49,604 nt of DNA from assembly GCA_029007785.1 (NCBI GenBank), contig JAQXIM010000015.1, forward strand, positions 1 to 49,604, read 5' to 3'. Below, piece by piece: positions 49,592 through 49,604 of the stretch. The stretch is from Clostridiales bacterium (GTDB lineage Bacteria > Bacillota > Clostridia > Lachnospirales > Lachnospiraceae). Made by a program: the position numbers and the translations under genes. Under the pieces are notes generated by a model. The model ran no database searches and was not told the DNA's origin. It saw only the letters and a program-made list of their open reading frames with translations. How positions within the stretch are numbered: position 1 is the first letter of the stretch; each line of letters begins with the position of its first letter.

Positions 49592-49604
49592 ATGACAAAT
49601 AAGC
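49592..49604 (+). CDS. Start of a gene cut by the window edge
   Basis: ATG at 49592 followed by codons for Thr-Asn-Lys, with AGAAAGG about 10 bases upstream. Only four codons are visible, so no product can be named. Confidence 0.4.

Overview
The window looks like a chromosomal segment of an anaerobic, spore-forming Firmicute of the class Clostridia, most likely a Lachnospiraceae-type gut bacterium. The evidence is the recA-rny pair, a Bacillus/Clostridia-type SOS box, a SpoIIM-like sporulation protein beside a DacF-like carboxypeptidase, ScpAB, Mini-RNase III, an oxygen-sensitive glycyl radical enzyme, a sodium-pumping oxaloacetate decarboxylase and consensus sigma-A promoters with 17-bp spacers. 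No rRNA, tRNA or CRISPR array was seen. The species is inferred only from gene content.

Layout. 1-2.4 kb: an orphan C-terminal rhs fragment followed by an unrecognised two-helix membrane protein. 2.5-12.2 kb: housekeeping genes (recA, rny, a Nudix ADP-ribose pyrophosphatase, a SpoIIM-like protein, dacF on the minus strand, a metallophosphoesterase, scpA, scpB, proC). 12.4-16.9 kb: a TetR regulator divergent from hypE-hypD, which encode the activase and the glycyl radical trans-4-hydroxy-L-proline dehydratase. ProC, just upstream, would reduce the product of HypD to proline. 17.1-22.8 kb: a cupin regulator, a phosphopantetheinyl transferase, a metal exporter-like permease, a second D-Ala-D-Ala carboxypeptidase, a flavin reductase and two cobalamin genes (cobS and a cobC-like phosphatase). 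23.0-26.3 kb: the four-gene sodium-translocating oxaloacetate decarboxylase operon. 26.5-29.8 kb: a secreted beta-helix protein, then a minus-strand operon pairing a TAXI solute-binding lipoprotein with a GltS glutamate symporter. 30.1-34.1 kb: a BaiN/HI0933-type flavoprotein, cmk, ispH and rpsA, the last three with overlapping ends.

34.6-45.1 kb is the most unusual part. It is an accessory cluster lying between the rpsA and glyQS-cysS-mrnC-rlmB housekeeping blocks. It encodes a PqqD-type peptide-recognition protein, a 1507-residue secreted fibro-slime protein, a 74-residue peptide with a leader-like N-terminus that starts at GTG, an HprK-like P-loop kinase, a secreted GH20 hexosaminidase-like protein, a radical SAM/SPASM enzyme and a lipoprotein. 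This looks like a ribosomally made, post-translationally modified peptide (RiPP) pathway tied to two large surface proteins. Those two proteins share a homologous C-terminal module. No transporter or peptidase lies inside the cluster.

Other patterns. Several intergenic gaps carry short tandem repeats (13, 26 and 17 bp units). Two distant gaps (19.4 and 34.4 kb) carry a related structured element whose stems change in a compensatory way. The right edge has a promoter, a leader with competing hairpins and a terminator just before a gene that runs off the window.
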